A stretch of 59,355 nt of DNA from Pseudomonadota bacterium (GCA_963205335.1 CAUJIM010000031.1:1-59355), one strand, 5' to 3'. Shown: positions 8,468-18,722, counted from the stretch's first letter. Notes: generated by a model from the letters alone, not told the origin. Program-made: numbers and translations.

Positions 8468-9979
8468 TCAACGCCGGCGGCCGCCCAGCAGGCTGCCCAG
8501 GGCGCCGCGCAGCAGTTCGCGGCCCATGCGGCGCATCTCGCCCTTGACCACGTTCTGCACCAGGCCGTCGTACTGGCCACCGCGCGGGCCGGTGCGGCCG
8601 AACAGGGTTTCCTTGACCACGGTGCCGACCTCGCCCAGCAGGCCGCCGCCGTCGGCCGGGGCGGCCGGCTCACCTGGCTTGCCCGGCGCGGCGGGCGCAG
8701 CCTGGCCGCCGCGCGCGGCCAGCCTTTCATAGGCCGATTCGCGGTCCACCGCCTGCTCGTAGGTGCCGGCCACCAGCGAGGACTTGACCAGGGCCGCGCG
8801 CTCGGCCTCGGTGATGGGGCCGATGCGGCTGCCCGGCGGGATGACGAACACGCGCTCGGTCACGCCGGGGCGGCCCTTGGCATCCAGCAGGCTGACCAGC
8901 GCCTCGCCGGTGCCCAGCTCGGTGATGGCGGTTTCGATGTCGAGCTTGGGGTTGGCGCGCATGGTGGTGGCGGTGGCCTTGACCGCCTTCTGGTCGCGCG
9001 GGGTGAAGGCGCGCAGCGCGTGCTGCACGCGGTTGCCGAGTTGCGCCAGCACCGTGTCGGGCACGTCCAGCGGGTTCTGCGTCACGAAGTAAACGCCCAC
9101 GCCCTTGGAGCGCACCAGGCGCACGACGAGCTCGATGCGCTCGACCAGCACCTTGGGCGCGTCGGCGAACAGCAGGTGCGCCTCGTCGAAGAAGAACACC
9201 AGCTTGGGCTTTTCGGGGTCGCCGATCTCGGGCAGGCGCTCGAACAGGTCCGACAGCAGCCACAGCAGGAAGCTGGCGTACAGGCGCGGCGCGCTCATCA
9301 GCTTGTCGGCCGCGAGGATGTTGATCACGCCCTGGCCGCCCACGGTCTGCATGAAGTCCTCGATGTCGAGCATGGGCTCGCCGAAGAACTTGTCGCCGCC
9401 CTGGGTCTCGATCTGCATCAGGCCGCGCTGGATCGCGCCCACGCTCGCGGCGCTGATGTTGCCGTACTGCGTCGTGAAGTCCTTGGCGTTGTCGCCCACG
9501 TGCTGCAGCATGGCGCGCAGGTCTTTCAGGTCGAGCAGCAGCAGGCCGTGGTCGTCGGCGATCTTGAAGACCAGGTTGAGCACGCCCGCCTGCGTCTCGT
9601 TCAGGTCGAGCATGCGCGCGAGCAGCAGCGGCCCCATGTCCGAGATGGTGGCGCGCACCGCGTGGCCCTGCTTGCCGAACACGTCCCAGAGCGTGGTGGG
9701 GCAGGCGAAGGGCTCGGGCAGGGGCAGGCCGCGGTCCTTGAGCACGCCCGCCAGCTTGTCGCCGACCTGGCCTTTCTGGCTGATGCCGGTAAGGTCGCCC
9801 TTGACGTCGGCCATGAAGACCGGCACGCCGATGCGCGAGAACTGCTCGGCGAGCGTCTGCAGGGTGACGGTCTTGCCGGTGCCGGTGGCGCCGGTGATCA
9901 GGCCGTGGCGGTTGGCCAGACCCGGCAGAAGCTGGCATTGGGTGGCGCCGTGCTGGGCTATCAGGAGTGGGTCGGCCAT
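8468..9979 (-). CDS. YjgR-type HerA/FtsK-like ATPase (DUF853)
   Basis: A 503-residue P-loop ATPase of the DUF853/YjgR group, related to HerA-type DNA translocases; its cellular role is not settled. Walker A is [12 protein letters not shown] near residue 30, followed by [13 protein letters not shown]. Walker B is [13 protein letters not shown], and the [14 protein letters not shown] sensor region follows. The C-terminal part has an Ala/Pro/Gly linker and an Arg-rich end ([15 protein letters not shown]). It is divergent from yebC, with 53 bp between starts. No nuclease partner such as NurA is nearby. Confidence 0.88.
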   Translation of the reverse strand: MADPLLIAQHGATQCQLLPGLANRHGLITGATGTGKTVTLQTLAEQFSRIGVPVFMADVKGDLTGISQKGQVGDKLAGVLKDRGLPLPEPFACPTTLWDVFGKQGHAVRATISDMGPLLLARMLDLNETQAGVLNLVFKIADDHGLLLLDLKDLRAMLQHVGDNAKDFTTQYGNISAASVGAIQRGLMQIETQGGDKFFGEPMLDIEDFMQTVGGQGVINILAADKLMSAPRLYASFLLWLLSDLFERLPEIGDPEKPKLVFFFDEAHLLFADAPKVLVERIELVVRLVRSKGVGVYFVTQNPLDVPDTVLAQLGNRVQHALRAFTPRDQKAVKATATTMRANPKLDIETAITELGTGEALVSLLDAKGRPGVTERVFVIPPGSRIGPITEAERAALVKSSLVAGTYEQAVDRESAYERLAARGGQAAPAAPGKPGEPAAPADGGGLLGEVGTVVKETLFGRTGPRGGQYDGLVQNVVKGEMRRMGRELLRGALGSLLGGRRR

Positions 9980-10032
9980 GGCAGCGTCAAAAGTAGAATC
10001 GAAGACTACAGATTAAACCAAAGGACAGCGTC

Positions 10033-10752
10033 GTGGCAGGACACAGCAAATGGGCCAACATCCAGCACCGCAAGGGGCGCCAGGATGAAAAGCGCCAGCG
10101 CATCTGGACCCGCGTGGTGCGCGAGATCATGGTGGCGGCGCGCACCGGCGGCGGCGACCCGACGGCCAACCCGCGCCTGCGCCTGGCGATCGACAAGGCC
10201 AAGGCGGCCAACATGCCGGCCGACACCATCAAGCGCAACATCGACAAGGCCACGGGCAACCTGGAAGGCGTGAACTACGAGGAAATCCGCTACGAAGGCT
10301 ATGGCATCGCCGGCGCGGCCATCATCGTGGACACCATGACCGACAACCGCGTGCGCACCGTGGCCGACGTGCGCCACGTCTTCAGCAAGTACGGCGGCAA
10401 CCTGGGCACCGAGGGTTCGGTCGCCTTCCAGTTCAAGAACGTGGGGCAGTTCGTCTTCGCCCCCGGCACGAGCGAGGACCAGGTGATGGAGGTGGCGCTG
10501 GAGGCGGGCGCCGAGGACGTGCTGACCGACGACGAGGGCGCGATCGAGGTGCTGACCGCGCCGGCGGATTTCGAGGCCGTGAAGCAGGCGCTGGAAGAAG
10601 CGGGACTCAAGCCCGAGGTGGCCGAGGTCACGATGCGCCCGGAAAATACCGTCGAGCTCTCGGGCGAAGATGCCGAGCGCATGCAAAAGCTCCTCGACAT
10701 GATCGAAGACCTGGACGACGTGCAGGACGTCTATCACAACGCGGCCCTATGA
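10033..10752 (+). CDS. YebC/PmpR-family translation/transcription factor
   Basis: A 239-residue YebC-family protein with the invariant N-terminus [17 protein letters not shown]-free domains with [35 protein letters not shown] and [14 protein letters not shown] follow. Members have been described as transcriptional regulators and more recently as relieving ribosome stalling. It starts with GTG at 10033 behind an AAAGGA ribosome binding site. Its stop overlaps the purD start by 4 bp (ATGA), so it is first in a yebC-purD-hemF operon. Confidence 0.95.
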   Translation: MAGHSKWANIQHRKGRQDEKRQRIWTRVVREIMVAARTGGGDPTANPRLRLAIDKAKAANMPADTIKRNIDKATGNLEGVNYEEIRYEGYGIAGAAIIVDTMTDNRVRTVADVRHVFSKYGGNLGTEGSVAFQFKNVGQFVFAPGTSEDQVMEVALEAGAEDVLTDDEGAIEVLTAPADFEAVKQALEEAGLKPEVAEVTMRPENTVELSGEDAERMQKLLDMIEDLDDVQDVYHNAAL

Positions 10753-12005
10753 AAATCCTCGTGATCGGCGGCGGCGGGCGTGAGCACGCGCTGGCCTGGA
10801 AGCTGGTGCAGTCGCCCAAGGCGAGCACGGTCTACGTGGCGCCCGGCAACGGCGGCACCGCGCTCTCGCCCCGGCTGGAAAACCTGCCCATCACCGATGT
10901 GCAGCAGCTGGCCGACTGGGCACAGGACCACAAGGTCGGCCTCACGGTGGTCGGACCCGAGGCGCCGCTGGCGGCGGGCGTGGTCGATGCCTTTCGCGCC
11001 AGGGGCCTGCGCATCTTCGGCCCGACGCGGGCCGCGGCGCAGCTGGAAAGCTCCAAGGCCTTTTCCAAGGCCTTCATGCGCCGCCACGGCATCCCCACGG
11101 CCGATTACGACACCTTCACCGAAGCCGCCCCGGCCCACGCCTTCCTGGAGCGCCTGGGTGCGCCCGTCGTCGTCAAGGCCGACGGCCTGGCCGCCGGCAA
11201 GGGCGTGGTGGTGGCCGCGAGCCTGGCCGAGGCGCATGCCGCGGTCGATGCCATGCTGGACGGCGACCAGCCCGGCGCGCGCGTCGTGATCGAGCAGTTC
11301 CTCGCAGGGGAGGAGGCCAGCTTCATCGTGCTGTGCGACGGCAGGCACGTCGCGGCGCTCGCCACCAGCCAGGACCACAAGCGCCTGAAGGACGGCGACG
11401 CGGGGCCGAACACCGGCGGCATGGGGGCCTACTCGCCGGCGCCGGTCGTCACCGCCGACGTGCACGCGCGGGCCATGCGCGAGGTCATCCTGCCCGCGGT
11501 GCGCGGCATGGAAAAGGACGGCGAGCCCTACACCGGCTTCCTCTACGCCGGGCTGATGATCGACGCCCAGGGCCACCTCAAGGTGCTCGAGTTCAACTGC
11601 CGCCTGGGCGACCCCGAGACCCAGCCCATCCTGATGCGCCTCAAGAGCGACCTGGTCGACCTGATCAACGCCGCAGTCGACGGCAGGCTCGACGGCGTGG
11701 AACTGCAGTGGGACCGGCGCACCGCGCTGGGCGTGGTGATGGCCGCGGCGGGCTACCCCGAGAGCCCGCGCAAGGGCGACGCGATCACCGGCATCGCGCC
11801 CGAGCAGGAAGACGCCATGGTCTTTCATGCGGGCACGCAACTGGACGGCGGCACACTGCGGGTGGCCGGCGGACGCGTGCTGTGCGTCACCGCGCTGGCC
11901 GACAGCGTGCGCCAGGCGCAGCAGCGCGCGTACGAAGTGGTGCATGCGATCCGCTTCGACGGCGCGCAATACCGCAAGGACATCGGACACAGGGCGATCA
12001 AATGA
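10749..12005 (+). CDS. purD: phosphoribosylamine-glycine ligase
   Basis: Second step of de novo purine synthesis: ATP-dependent joining of glycine to phosphoribosylamine (GAR synthetase). The 418-residue ATP-grasp enzyme opens with [19 protein letters not shown]. It contains [17 protein letters not shown], the ATP-grasp [16 protein letters not shown], and [20 protein letters not shown], followed by [13 protein letters not shown] with metal-ligand Glu/Asn. It is translationally coupled by 4-bp ATGA overlaps to yebC upstream and hemF downstream. Confidence 0.97.
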   Translation: MKILVIGGGGREHALAWKLVQSPKASTVYVAPGNGGTALSPRLENLPITDVQQLADWAQDHKVGLTVVGPEAPLAAGVVDAFRARGLRIFGPTRAAAQLESSKAFSKAFMRRHGIPTADYDTFTEAAPAHAFLERLGAPVVVKADGLAAGKGVVVAASLAEAHAAVDAMLDGDQPGARVVIEQFLAGEEASFIVLCDGRHVAALATSQDHKRLKDGDAGPNTGGMGAYSPAPVVTADVHARAMREVILPAVRGMEKDGEPYTGFLYAGLMIDAQGHLKVLEFNCRLGDPETQPILMRLKSDLVDLINAAVDGRLDGVELQWDRRTALGVVMAAAGYPESPRKGDAITGIAPEQEDAMVFHAGTQLDGGTLRVAGGRVLCVTALADSVRQAQQRAYEVVHAIRFDGAQYRKDIGHRAIK

Positions 12006-12940
12006 ACGGCTTGACTTCCGCGGGCGCGGTGGCGCAGGTGCGCGAGTACCTCGTCGGCCTGCAATCGCGCATCATCCAGGCGCTGGAAAACGTCGAAGGC
12101 GAGGGCGGCGCCCGCGCCGTCACCGACCCCTGGGAGAAGGCCCCCGGCGAGCTGCTGCAGGGCCGCGGCATCACCCGCATCATCGAGGGCGGCGTGGTGT
12201 TCGAGCGCGCCGGCTGCGGCTTCTCCGACGTCAGCGGCCCGCGCCTGCCGCCCTCGGCCACGCAGCACCGCCCCGAGCTGGCCGGCGCGCCGTTCGAGGC
12301 CATGGGCGTCTCGCTCGTGTTCCACCCGCGCAACCCCTACGTGCCCACGGTGCACATGAACGTGCGCATGATCGCCGCCGGGCAGCCCGGCCAGGAGCCG
12401 GTGTGCTGGTTCGGCGGCGGCATGGACCTGACGCCGTACTACGGCTTCGACGAAGACGCGGTGCACTTCCACCGCGCCTGCCGCGACGCGCTGCAGCCGT
12501 TCGGCGAGCAGCTGTACCCGCGCTTCAAGACCTGGTGCGACCAATACTTCTGCAACCGGCACCGCAACGAGCAGCGCGGCATCGGCGGCATCTTCTTCGA
12601 CGATTTCGCCGAACTCGGGTTCGAGCGGAGCCTGGCCATGCTGCAGGGCGTGGGCGACGCCTTCCTGGGCGCCTACCTGCCCATCGTCGAGCGGCGCAGG
12701 AACATGCCCTGGGGCGAGCGCGAGCGCGCCTTCCAGCTTTACCGGCGCGGGCGCTACGTGGAATTCAACCTGGTCTGGGACCGCGGCACGCACTTCGGCC
12801 TGCAGTCGGGCGGGCGCACCGAATCCATCCTGCTGTCCATGCCGCCGCAGGCCGCCTGGAGCTACCAGCGCCAGCACGCCGCAGGCTCGCCCGAGGAGCG
12901 CCTGACCAGCCACTTCCTGCAGCGGCGCGACTGGCTCTGA
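12002..12940 (+). CDS. hemF: oxygen-dependent coproporphyrinogen III oxidase
   Basis: Haem synthesis: aerobic oxidative decarboxylation of coproporphyrinogen III to protoporphyrinogen IX. The 312-residue protein shows [46 protein letters not shown], and the long signature [20 protein letters not shown], followed by [20 protein letters not shown]. The start at 12002 overlaps the purD stop (ATGA). The usual next gene in related genomes is nadD, but here a repeat copy and then rsfS follow. Confidence 0.97.
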   Translation: MNGLTSAGAVAQVREYLVGLQSRIIQALENVEGEGGARAVTDPWEKAPGELLQGRGITRIIEGGVVFERAGCGFSDVSGPRLPPSATQHRPELAGAPFEAMGVSLVFHPRNPYVPTVHMNVRMIAAGQPGQEPVCWFGGGMDLTPYYGFDEDAVHFHRACRDALQPFGEQLYPRFKTWCDQYFCNRHRNEQRGIGGIFFDDFAELGFERSLAMLQGVGDAFLGAYLPIVERRRNMPWGERERAFQLYRRGRYVEFNLVWDRGTHFGLQSGGRTESILLSMPPQAAWSYQRQHAAGSPEERLTSHFLQRRDWL

Positions 12941-12990
12941 CTATTTTGATAGCTGCTAGCGCTTGTGGTACAAGCGTTACAGCCCGATTT
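12941..12990. repeat. dispersed palindromic repeat
   Basis: The best-preserved copy: CTATTTTGATAGCTGCTAGC, then GCTTGTGGTACAAGC, a perfect 6-bp stem around GGT. It begins at the base after the hemF stop codon. As RNA it can fold, but no T-run follows. Confidence 0.7.
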
Positions 12991-13054
12991 GACCTGTAAA
13001 CCGCAAACCTGCACACTGCGGCCCATCCCCCGCCACCCAACCGACAAGGAACCG

Positions 13055-13735
13055 ATGACCACAGCCTCCACCATGGACGCAGCCGCCAAGAAGGAACTGA
13101 CCAAACTGCAACGCGCCATCGTCGATGGACTGGAAGACGTCAAGGCCGGGGACATCCGCGTGTTCGACACCGAGCACCTGTCGCCGCTGTTCGAGCGCGT
13201 CATCGTCGCCACCGGCAACTCCAACCGCCAGACCAAGGCGCTGGCCGCGAGCGTGCGCGACAAGGTGCGCGAGGCCGGTTTCGCCAAGCCGCGCAGCGAG
13301 GGCGAGGACAACGGCGAGTGGATCGTCGTCGACTGCGGCGCGGCCGTCTGCCACATCATGCAGCCCGCCATCCGCCAGTACTACCGGCTGGAGGAAATCT
13401 GGGGCGAGAAACCCGTGCGCATGAAGCTCGGCGCCGCCAAGCCGCGCAGCCTCACCGCGCCGCCCGACGACGGCCCGGCCCCTGCGCGCAAGACGGCGGC
13501 CCGGAAGACCGCGGCCCCGAAGAAGGCGCCTGCCAGGAAGGCGGCCCCCGCCAAGGCCCCCGCCGCGAAGCAGCCGGCCGCCAGGAAGCCCCCTGCTGTC
13601 AAGAAGACTCCCGCGAAGAAGGCGGCGCCGGTCAAGACCATCCTGGTGAACCCGCCCGCGACGAAGAAGGCCGCCCTCAAGCGGGCCGCCGCCAAGAAGG
13701 CGCCCGCCAGGAAGACCACGGGCCGGAAGGCGTGA
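13055..13735 (+). CDS. rsfS: ribosome silencing factor RsfS with histone H1-like tail
   Basis: RsfS binds ribosomal protein uL14 and blocks subunit joining in starving cells. Residues about 12-125 form the family domain: [60 protein letters not shown] and YYRLEEIWG. Residues about 141-226 are a Lys/Ala/Pro tail of [12 protein letters not shown]-type repeats, roughly doubling the size compared with ordinary RsfS (about 105-130 residues). The tail resembles histone H1-like or AlgP-type DNA/RNA-binding tails. The ATG at 13055 has an AAGGA site 5 bases upstream. rlmH follows after 10 bp. Confidence 0.93.
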   Translation: MTTASTMDAAAKKELTKLQRAIVDGLEDVKAGDIRVFDTEHLSPLFERVIVATGNSNRQTKALAASVRDKVREAGFAKPRSEGEDNGEWIVVDCGAAVCHIMQPAIRQYYRLEEIWGEKPVRMKLGAAKPRSLTAPPDDGPAPARKTAARKTAAPKKAPARKAAPAKAPAAKQPAARKPPAVKKTPAKKAAPVKTILVNPPATKKAALKRAAAKKAPARKTTGRKA

Positions 13736-13745
13736 CGCCTGCCCG

Positions 13746-14213
13746 ATGCGCCTCGCCATCATCGCCGTCGGCCAGCGCATTCCCGCCTGGGCGCAGACCG
13801 CGTACGACGACTACGCCAAGCGCTTCCCGCCCGAGCTGAAGGTCGAGCTCAAGGCCGTCAAGACCGAGCCGCGCGGCTCGAAAACCTTGCAGACCCTGCA
13901 GGCTGCCGAGCGCGAGCGCATCGAAGCCGCACTGCCGCGCGGCGCGCATCGCGTGGCGCTCGACGAGCACGGCACGCGCCTGACCACGCAGGCCCTCGCC
14001 ACGCGGCTCAAGGAATGGCAACTCGCGGGCGACGACGTCGCTCTCCTCATCGGCGGCCCCGACGGGCTCGACCCGGCGCTGCTGCAATCGGCGCACGAGC
14101 GCATCCGCCTCTCAGACCTGACCCTGCCGCACGCGCTGGTGCGGGTGCTCCTGATCGAGCAGCTCTACCGGGCGTGGTCGGTGAATGCGGGGCATCCCTA
14201 CCATCGGGAGTGA
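13746..14213 (+). CDS. rlmH: 23S rRNA pseudouridine-1915 N3-methyltransferase
   Basis: SPOUT-family (trefoil-knot) methyltransferase acting on helix 69 of 23S rRNA in assembled ribosomes. The 155-residue protein has the SAM-binding LLIGGPDGL, the ALDEHG segment and the C-terminal [19 protein letters not shown] followed by GHPYHRE. It is 10 bp downstream of rsfS, the common pairing. maf and rng, its usual next neighbours, are displaced by about 6 kb of inserted sulfatase, Bug, MarR and ABC transporter genes. Confidence 0.97.
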   Translation: MRLAIIAVGQRIPAWAQTAYDDYAKRFPPELKVELKAVKTEPRGSKTLQTLQAAERERIEAALPRGAHRVALDEHGTRLTTQALATRLKEWQLAGDDVALLIGGPDGLDPALLQSAHERIRLSDLTLPHALVRVLLIEQLYRAWSVNAGHPYHRE

Positions 14214-14316
14214 GGTGCACCTGCCCCAGCGCCAGTGGTGTTACGCGTCATGTGGCGAGTGGATCGGGGGGCAAGCGGTGATGGAATAGCGAGATGCTGC
14301 TGCGATGAACAGCGCC

Positions 14317-15663
14317 TCACCCTGAGGCCTGGGCCATGGTTGCAGCGCTGTAGACCAGGGTGTATTTCGCTTCGTCGGGAATTTCGGGCATCGTGGCGTT
14401 CCAGGCCGAGAATTTTTCGCGCAGGCGTTTGAATTGCAATGGCTTGCGGGCGGCAAGGTTTGCGCGTTCGCGCGGATCCATTTCCAGGTTGAACAAAAAC
14501 TCATGGCCGTCCTGGCGGAGGTATTTCCAGGGCCCATCGATGGCCGCTGCCTGGCCGCGATATTTCATGCGCCAGAACATGGGCCGCTTACGGAGTTTCT
14601 TCGGGTCCCGCAGCGTCGCCAGCATGCTCAGGCCGTCGAGTGGATAACCGGGATCGGCGGCGACCCCTGTCGCATCCAGGATCGTCGGTGCCCAGTCCAT
14701 GGTCATCATGGGTTGTGCCGTCACGCCGCCTGCCTGCACGAATGCCGGCCAGCGTACCAGCAAGGGCACGCGAAGCCCCCCTTCCAGCAAATCCATTTTC
14801 TTGCCGACGAACGGCCAAGTATCCGAGTAACGCTCACCGCCGTTATCGCTGGTGAATACCACCAAGGTGTCCCGCTCGATGCCTTTGGCCTTCAATGTCG
14901 CCAGTATGCGTCCTATGCCCTCGTCCATGTGGTGGATCATGCGCTGGTATACCGGCAGGCCGCCGCCGTCCAGGTGACTTATCCGGCCCCCGATTCTTTG
15001 GGATTCCTTTGCATCGTCACGTGTCTCCCAAGGCCAATGGGGCGCGGTGTAATGCACGCTCAGGAAGAAGCGTTGCCTTGCAGCGTGTCGTTCAATGAAG
15101 TCGCAGGCCTTTTCGCTGATGACGTCGGTCAAATAGCCCTGTTGGCTGGTGTCTGGTGTATCACCGTTGTATAGATCGCGTCCCCCGTCGTACGATTTAT
15201 AGGAAAAATAATCCACGGCACCCCCCAGTGGACCAAAGAATTCGTCGTAGCCGCTTCGCAGGGGTCCGAAATGTGGCGGATATCCCAGGTGCCATTTCCC
15301 CATGAGTCCCGTACGCCACCCTGCGCCACGCAATAGGGAAGCCAGTGTGGGATGTTCCGGTGGCAAACCGAGTACTCGCGGATCGAGTTCCGGACGGCGT
15401 GTCAATGGTTCCTCCGCGGCGCCGCGCAAGCGGTACTGCCATCGACCCGTGATCAAGGCGAAGCGCGTGGGTGAGCAGACTGGCGAGTTGGCGTAGCCGT
15501 GTGTGAAACGCAATCCTTCTCCGGCCATTCGGTCCAGTACGGGTGTGACTGGACCGAACGCTGCGTTACGCCCCCCATAGCAGCCCAGATCGGCCCAGCC
15601 CAGATCGTCGGCCAGGATGAAAACAATATTTGGCGGCGGATAGACGCGCGTCTTTGAGGGCAT
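14317..15663 (-). CDS. type I (formylglycine-dependent) sulfatase
   Basis: A 448-residue sulfatase that hydrolyses sulfate esters after conversion of its active-site Cys to formylglycine. Visible are PNIVFILADDLGWADLGCYG (metal-binding Asp pair), the modification motif CSPTRFALITGR, GKWHLGYPP, HYTAPHWPWE, and FTSDNGGERY with the second Asp/Asn metal ligands. The ATG at 15663 starts just before the domain. No signal peptide is seen, so it may act in the cytoplasm. It is divergent from a Bug receptor, and base composition is visibly less GC-rich than the flanks. It may desulfate an imported ester; the substrate is unknown. Confidence 0.9.
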   Translation of the reverse strand: MPSKTRVYPPPNIVFILADDLGWADLGCYGGRNAAFGPVTPVLDRMAGEGLRFTHGYANSPVCSPTRFALITGRWQYRLRGAAEEPLTRRPELDPRVLGLPPEHPTLASLLRGAGWRTGLMGKWHLGYPPHFGPLRSGYDEFFGPLGGAVDYFSYKSYDGGRDLYNGDTPDTSQQGYLTDVISEKACDFIERHAARQRFFLSVHYTAPHWPWETRDDAKESQRIGGRISHLDGGGLPVYQRMIHHMDEGIGRILATLKAKGIERDTLVVFTSDNGGERYSDTWPFVGKKMDLLEGGLRVPLLVRWPAFVQAGGVTAQPMMTMDWAPTILDATGVAADPGYPLDGLSMLATLRDPKKLRKRPMFWRMKYRGQAAAIDGPWKYLRQDGHEFLFNLEMDPRERANLAARKPLQFKRLREKFSAWNATMPEIPDEAKYTLVYSAATMAQASG

Positions 15664-16106
15664 GGAAGTCTCTCGATAAAAGTGAGCTGCGAGCGGCTGA
15701 AGAAAAGGCAACGATCAGCTGGTCCAGGTGTGTCCCGCGCTCCAGATGTGAACGGCGGGAACAGGATGCGAGCGAGCGTCGCTTGCCGTGCGCTGAAGGG
15801 CATGGCGGAAGGCTTCGCACACTGCACCACAAGCGTTTCACCAGTTGAACTGAGCTGCACCTGCACTTGTTTCACAAGGGAAAACCCGGATTGTGCTGTG
15901 AACAAAAAATCATCACATTGGCCATATTAAGTGAATTTTCACTCAATTGCAACTGCTGAACCACAGGTGCAAGGTGCTTTTTCAGTCGGCTGACGGGCGC
16001 GCGCTGGACGTTCACGTGTGTGGCTGGATCCTTGCCGTGCCGAGTGTCAGCTTTTCATCGAGATCCAGTGTTCTCTAGTATTTTTAATTTTTAAAAAGGA
16101 ATTGAA
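15664..16106. other. divergent intergenic region, sulfatase / Bug receptor
   Basis: About 440 bp of comparatively A/T-rich sequence between divergent starts. It contains one strong inverted repeat (15926-15947) and ends in TTAAAAAGGA, a good ribosome binding site for the Bug gene. Short frames here lack support. Confidence 0.5.
15926..15947. promoter_or_regulatory. 22-bp inverted repeat, candidate MarR operator
   Basis: Arms AGTGAA and TTCACT surround TT. After one mismatch the symmetry continues as ATT/AAT. The position between two divergent genes, in a block that also encodes a MarR regulator, suggests an operator. The link to that regulator is inference. Confidence 0.5.
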
Positions 16107-17102
16107 ATGGCATCTTCGCACGAAATTCGGGAAGTAAATCAAGGTCGCCGGAAAATTGGGTTATTGATTGCCGGCGGATTATTTTCGAGTATGGTTCTGG
16201 GCCAGGAATCATACCCAAGCAAGCCGTTGAAGATCATTGTCCCTTGGGGTCCGGGAACACCACCTGACGTTGCTGCCCGTATAGTGGCCAATAAATTGCC
16301 TGAATTCATCAGGCAACCTGTGGTCGTGGAGAATCGTCCTGGAGCATCTGGTACCTTGGGCCTGATGGAACTGAAGAGGGCACCGGCCGATGGGTATACA
16401 CTGGTCGCGCTGAATCAGGCCACGGTTACCGTCGAGTCGTTGTACCCGCAGACCAGACTGAGTATCACAAAAGACTTCTTGGGCGTAGGATAACTGGAGT
16501 GGGGGCACAACATCCTGGTAGTCAGCCCATCCCTGGGGTTGAATAATCTGCAGGATCTCGTGGGGTATATAAAGAGTCATCCGGATGCCAGTTTTGCGTC
16601 GGCCGGAGTAGGTACGCCCGCACATTTGAGTGGGCTGTCTCTTCTGAAACAAATAGGTGCGTCGGCAGCACATATTCCCTATAACCAGTTCAGCATGGCC
16701 ATCAGTGACGTTTCCACTGGTCGCGTGACGTTCATGGTGCTTGCCGCACCAGCTGCCGTACCGCAGATCCAAGGCGGGAAGTTGAAGGCTCTGGCAGTGA
16801 CCAGTCCGACACGGAATCAAAATCTGCCTGACGTACCGACGGTGGTGGAGGCAGGGATGCCTGGAATGCAGTCACGTACCTGGACGGGCCTGGTCGTGCG
16901 TAGTGATACACCTGAAGCGATAGCGAACCGCCTGAGTGATGCGATCGCCAGCACGATGAAACTGGCTGATGTTCGTGAGAATGTCGTAAAACAACAGGCA
17001 GAGGTACCGGGTGGATCGGTTGATCTATTCCGCGAGTTGATCGCCAAAGACGCCGAGGTAGGTCGGATGTTTGTGAAAAACAACGGAATCAAGCTTGATT
17101 GA
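16107..17102 (+). pseudogene. Bug/TctC-family solute receptor interrupted by one in-frame TAA
   Basis: Two pieces in the same frame make one Bug receptor of about 331 codons. The first (16107-16490) has a signal-peptide region (KIGLLIAGGLFSSMVLGQES), YPSKPLKIIVPWGPGTPPDV and VVENRPGASGTLG. After TAA at 16491-16493 the frame goes on LEWGHNILVVSPSLGLNNLQ and ends in the normal family C-terminus. Bug proteins are continuous through here, and a CAA Gln at this point would restore the gene, so a single C-to-T change is the simplest explanation. The ribosome binding site (AAAAAGGA) is excellent, implying recent loss, read-through or a base-call error. The 3' end overlaps the convergent marR by 14 bp. 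Confidence 0.88.
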
Positions 17103-17556
17103 TTTCTGCGTCCCGGACGCGCTCGAAAAATTTCCTGGTGGAAGAAATCAATGTCATTTGTTCTTCCTTGCTCATGTTGGATTGGTATTGACGGAACAGG
17201 GTTTCGATGATCGGCGCTGCCTTGTTGAACAGGTCTTGTCCTTTGCTTGTCAGGTGGAGCGTGAAGCATCGCCGGTCTTCAATGCATGGTCTGCGGCTCA
17301 CCCAGCCTTGGGATTCAAATCGAACCAGCATTTTACTGACCGTGGGGCGTTCCAGAACTGCCAATTCAACTAATTCATTGATTGTCAAGCCGGCATGTGC
17401 AGACAAAAAGGCCAAAAGGCGGAATTCGCGCTGGTGGATGCCGAGTGGGCTTAACGCGAGTGTCGCATTCCGGGTATGTTGGCGCTCTGCTCGCGCCATC
17501 CATGCTATGGGCCATTGGTCAGGATAGAAATTGCTTTTTGTCTGCATAGAAATCAT
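17089..17556 (-). CDS. MarR-family transcriptional regulator
   Basis: A 155-residue winged-helix regulator. Typical MarR segments are LSPLGIHQREFRLLAFLSAH, LTINELVELAVLERPTVSKM, LVRFESQGWVSRRPCIEDRR (wing with the DxR motif) and FTLHLTSKGQDLF. Such proteins usually bind small aromatic or phenolic ligands. It is convergent with the broken Bug gene and most likely controls the sulfatase/Bug pair. Starts at 17556 (MISMQTK) or 17547 are both possible. Its base composition matches the rest of the A/T-richer block. Confidence 0.9.
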   Translation of the reverse strand: MISMQTKSNFYPDQWPIAWMARAERQHTRNATLALSPLGIHQREFRLLAFLSAHAGLTINELVELAVLERPTVSKMLVRFESQGWVSRRPCIEDRRCFTLHLTSKGQDLFNKAAPIIETLFRQYQSNMSKEEQMTLISSTRKFFERVRDAEINQA

Positions 17557-17884
17557 GTGGAAATGCCGGTCTCCTGGAGGCTCGTGTCAAGATTCCGTGC
17601 AAGCCTCGCCATCCTGCCAGTCTAGCTCGCAGGGGTGCGTGCGGACAGCGTCCCGGTGGTCACGGTCACCGCGCGCTCATGCGTGATTTCTCTGGGCTTT
17701 GTGCAGGGTGCCAACGTTGGGCCAAATGTGCAATTTCTCCCACGGCGCGCCGTTGACGGGTGACGATGCAGACCGGCAGAAGCTGCGAGCTGTGATGGAG
17801 GGGTGACTGACCGGAAGCAGGGCCGTGGCATCTGAGCGTCATGGCCTGGGGCAGGCCCGGCTGGGCTCCTGTATCAACCGGCGC
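17557..17884. other. intergenic region, no gene seen
   Basis: About 330 bp between marR and the end of the ABC permease gene. Composition returns to GC-rich around 17700, marking the right edge of the A/T-richer block. A 69-codon reverse frame here has no recognisable features. No tRNA, attachment site or insertion-sequence end was seen. Confidence 0.4.
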
Positions 17885-18712
17885 TCACAACTTTTCCGTC
17901 TCCCCCGCCTTCGGCTGCCACACCATCAGCCGCTTCTCGATCGCGCCGACCATCTCGTCGAGCGCCAGCGCGAACGCGGTGAGCACCAGGATGCCGGCCA
18001 TCACGGTGTTGATGTCGAAGCTGCCCTCGGCCTGCAGGATGAGGTAGCCCACGCCCTGGCTGGAACCGAGGTATTCGCCGACGACGGCGCCGACGAAGGC
18101 CAGGCCGACGCTGGTGTGCAGCGAGCTGAAGACCCAGCTCGTGGCGCTGGGCAGGTAGACGTGGCGCAGCAGCTGGCGCTGGCTCGCGCCCAGCATGCGG
18201 GCGCTGGAAAGCACCACGGGGCTCACTTCCTTCACGCCCTGGTAGACGTTGAAGAAGACGATGAAGAACACCAGCGTCACGCCCAGCGCCACCTTGGAAC
18301 CCATCCCCAGGCCGAACCAGACCGCGAAGATGGGCGCAAGGATGATGCGCGGCATGGCGTTGAGCGCCTTGATGTAGGGGTCGAGGATGGCCGAGGCCAT
18401 GGGCGAGAGCGCGAGCCACAGGCCGCCCGCCAGGCCGCCGACGGCGCCGATGGCGAAGGCCATCACCGTCTCGGCCAGCGTGACCCACAGGTGCTGGTAG
18501 ATGTCGGCGTTGGTGAAGAACCAGTCGCGGATCACGCCGAAAATCTTGACGGGTTCGCCGAAGAAGAAGGCGGCCTGCTTGTCGTTGTCGAACATGAAGG
18601 GCGGCACCAGCCCCGGCATGGTCATCACGTGCCAGAAGACGAAGAGCAGCACCAGCAGGCCGAGCTGCCACAGGCGCAGGGTGGCGGGGCGCGGTTTGAT
18701 CAGGTTCCACAT
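17885..18712 (-). CDS. ABC transporter permease, SsuC/TauC/NrtB type
   Basis: A 275-residue inner-membrane permease of the nitrate/sulfonate/taurine ABC family. About six hydrophobic segments are seen, including LGLLVLLFVFWHVMTMPGL near residue 18. The EAA-type coupling loop is GASQRQLLRHVYLPSA. VGLAFVGAVVGEYLGSSQGVGYLI is the family C-terminal signature. It is last in an SBP-ATPase-permease operon, starting 10 bp after the ATPase stop. The substrate is not readable from sequence; sulfonates or sulfate esters are attractive given the sulfatase nearby. Confidence 0.9.
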   Translation of the reverse strand: MWNLIKPRPATLRLWQLGLLVLLFVFWHVMTMPGLVPPFMFDNDKQAAFFFGEPVKIFGVIRDWFFTNADIYQHLWVTLAETVMAFAIGAVGGLAGGLWLALSPMASAILDPYIKALNAMPRIILAPIFAVWFGLGMGSKVALGVTLVFFIVFFNVYQGVKEVSPVVLSSARMLGASQRQLLRHVYLPSATSWVFSSLHTSVGLAFVGAVVGEYLGSSQGVGYLILQAEGSFDINTVMAGILVLTAFALALDEMVGAIEKRLMVWQPKAGETEKL

Positions 18713-18722
18713 GGCTGCGCTT

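Noticed and set aside
12941..12990. hemF rho-independent terminator
   Set aside because: The stem is good, but no T-run follows on the plus strand. It fits better as a copy of the dispersed repeat.
17622..17831. 69-codon minus-strand frame in the gap left of marR
   Set aside because: No ribosome binding site, no domain, and composition typical of noncoding sequence.
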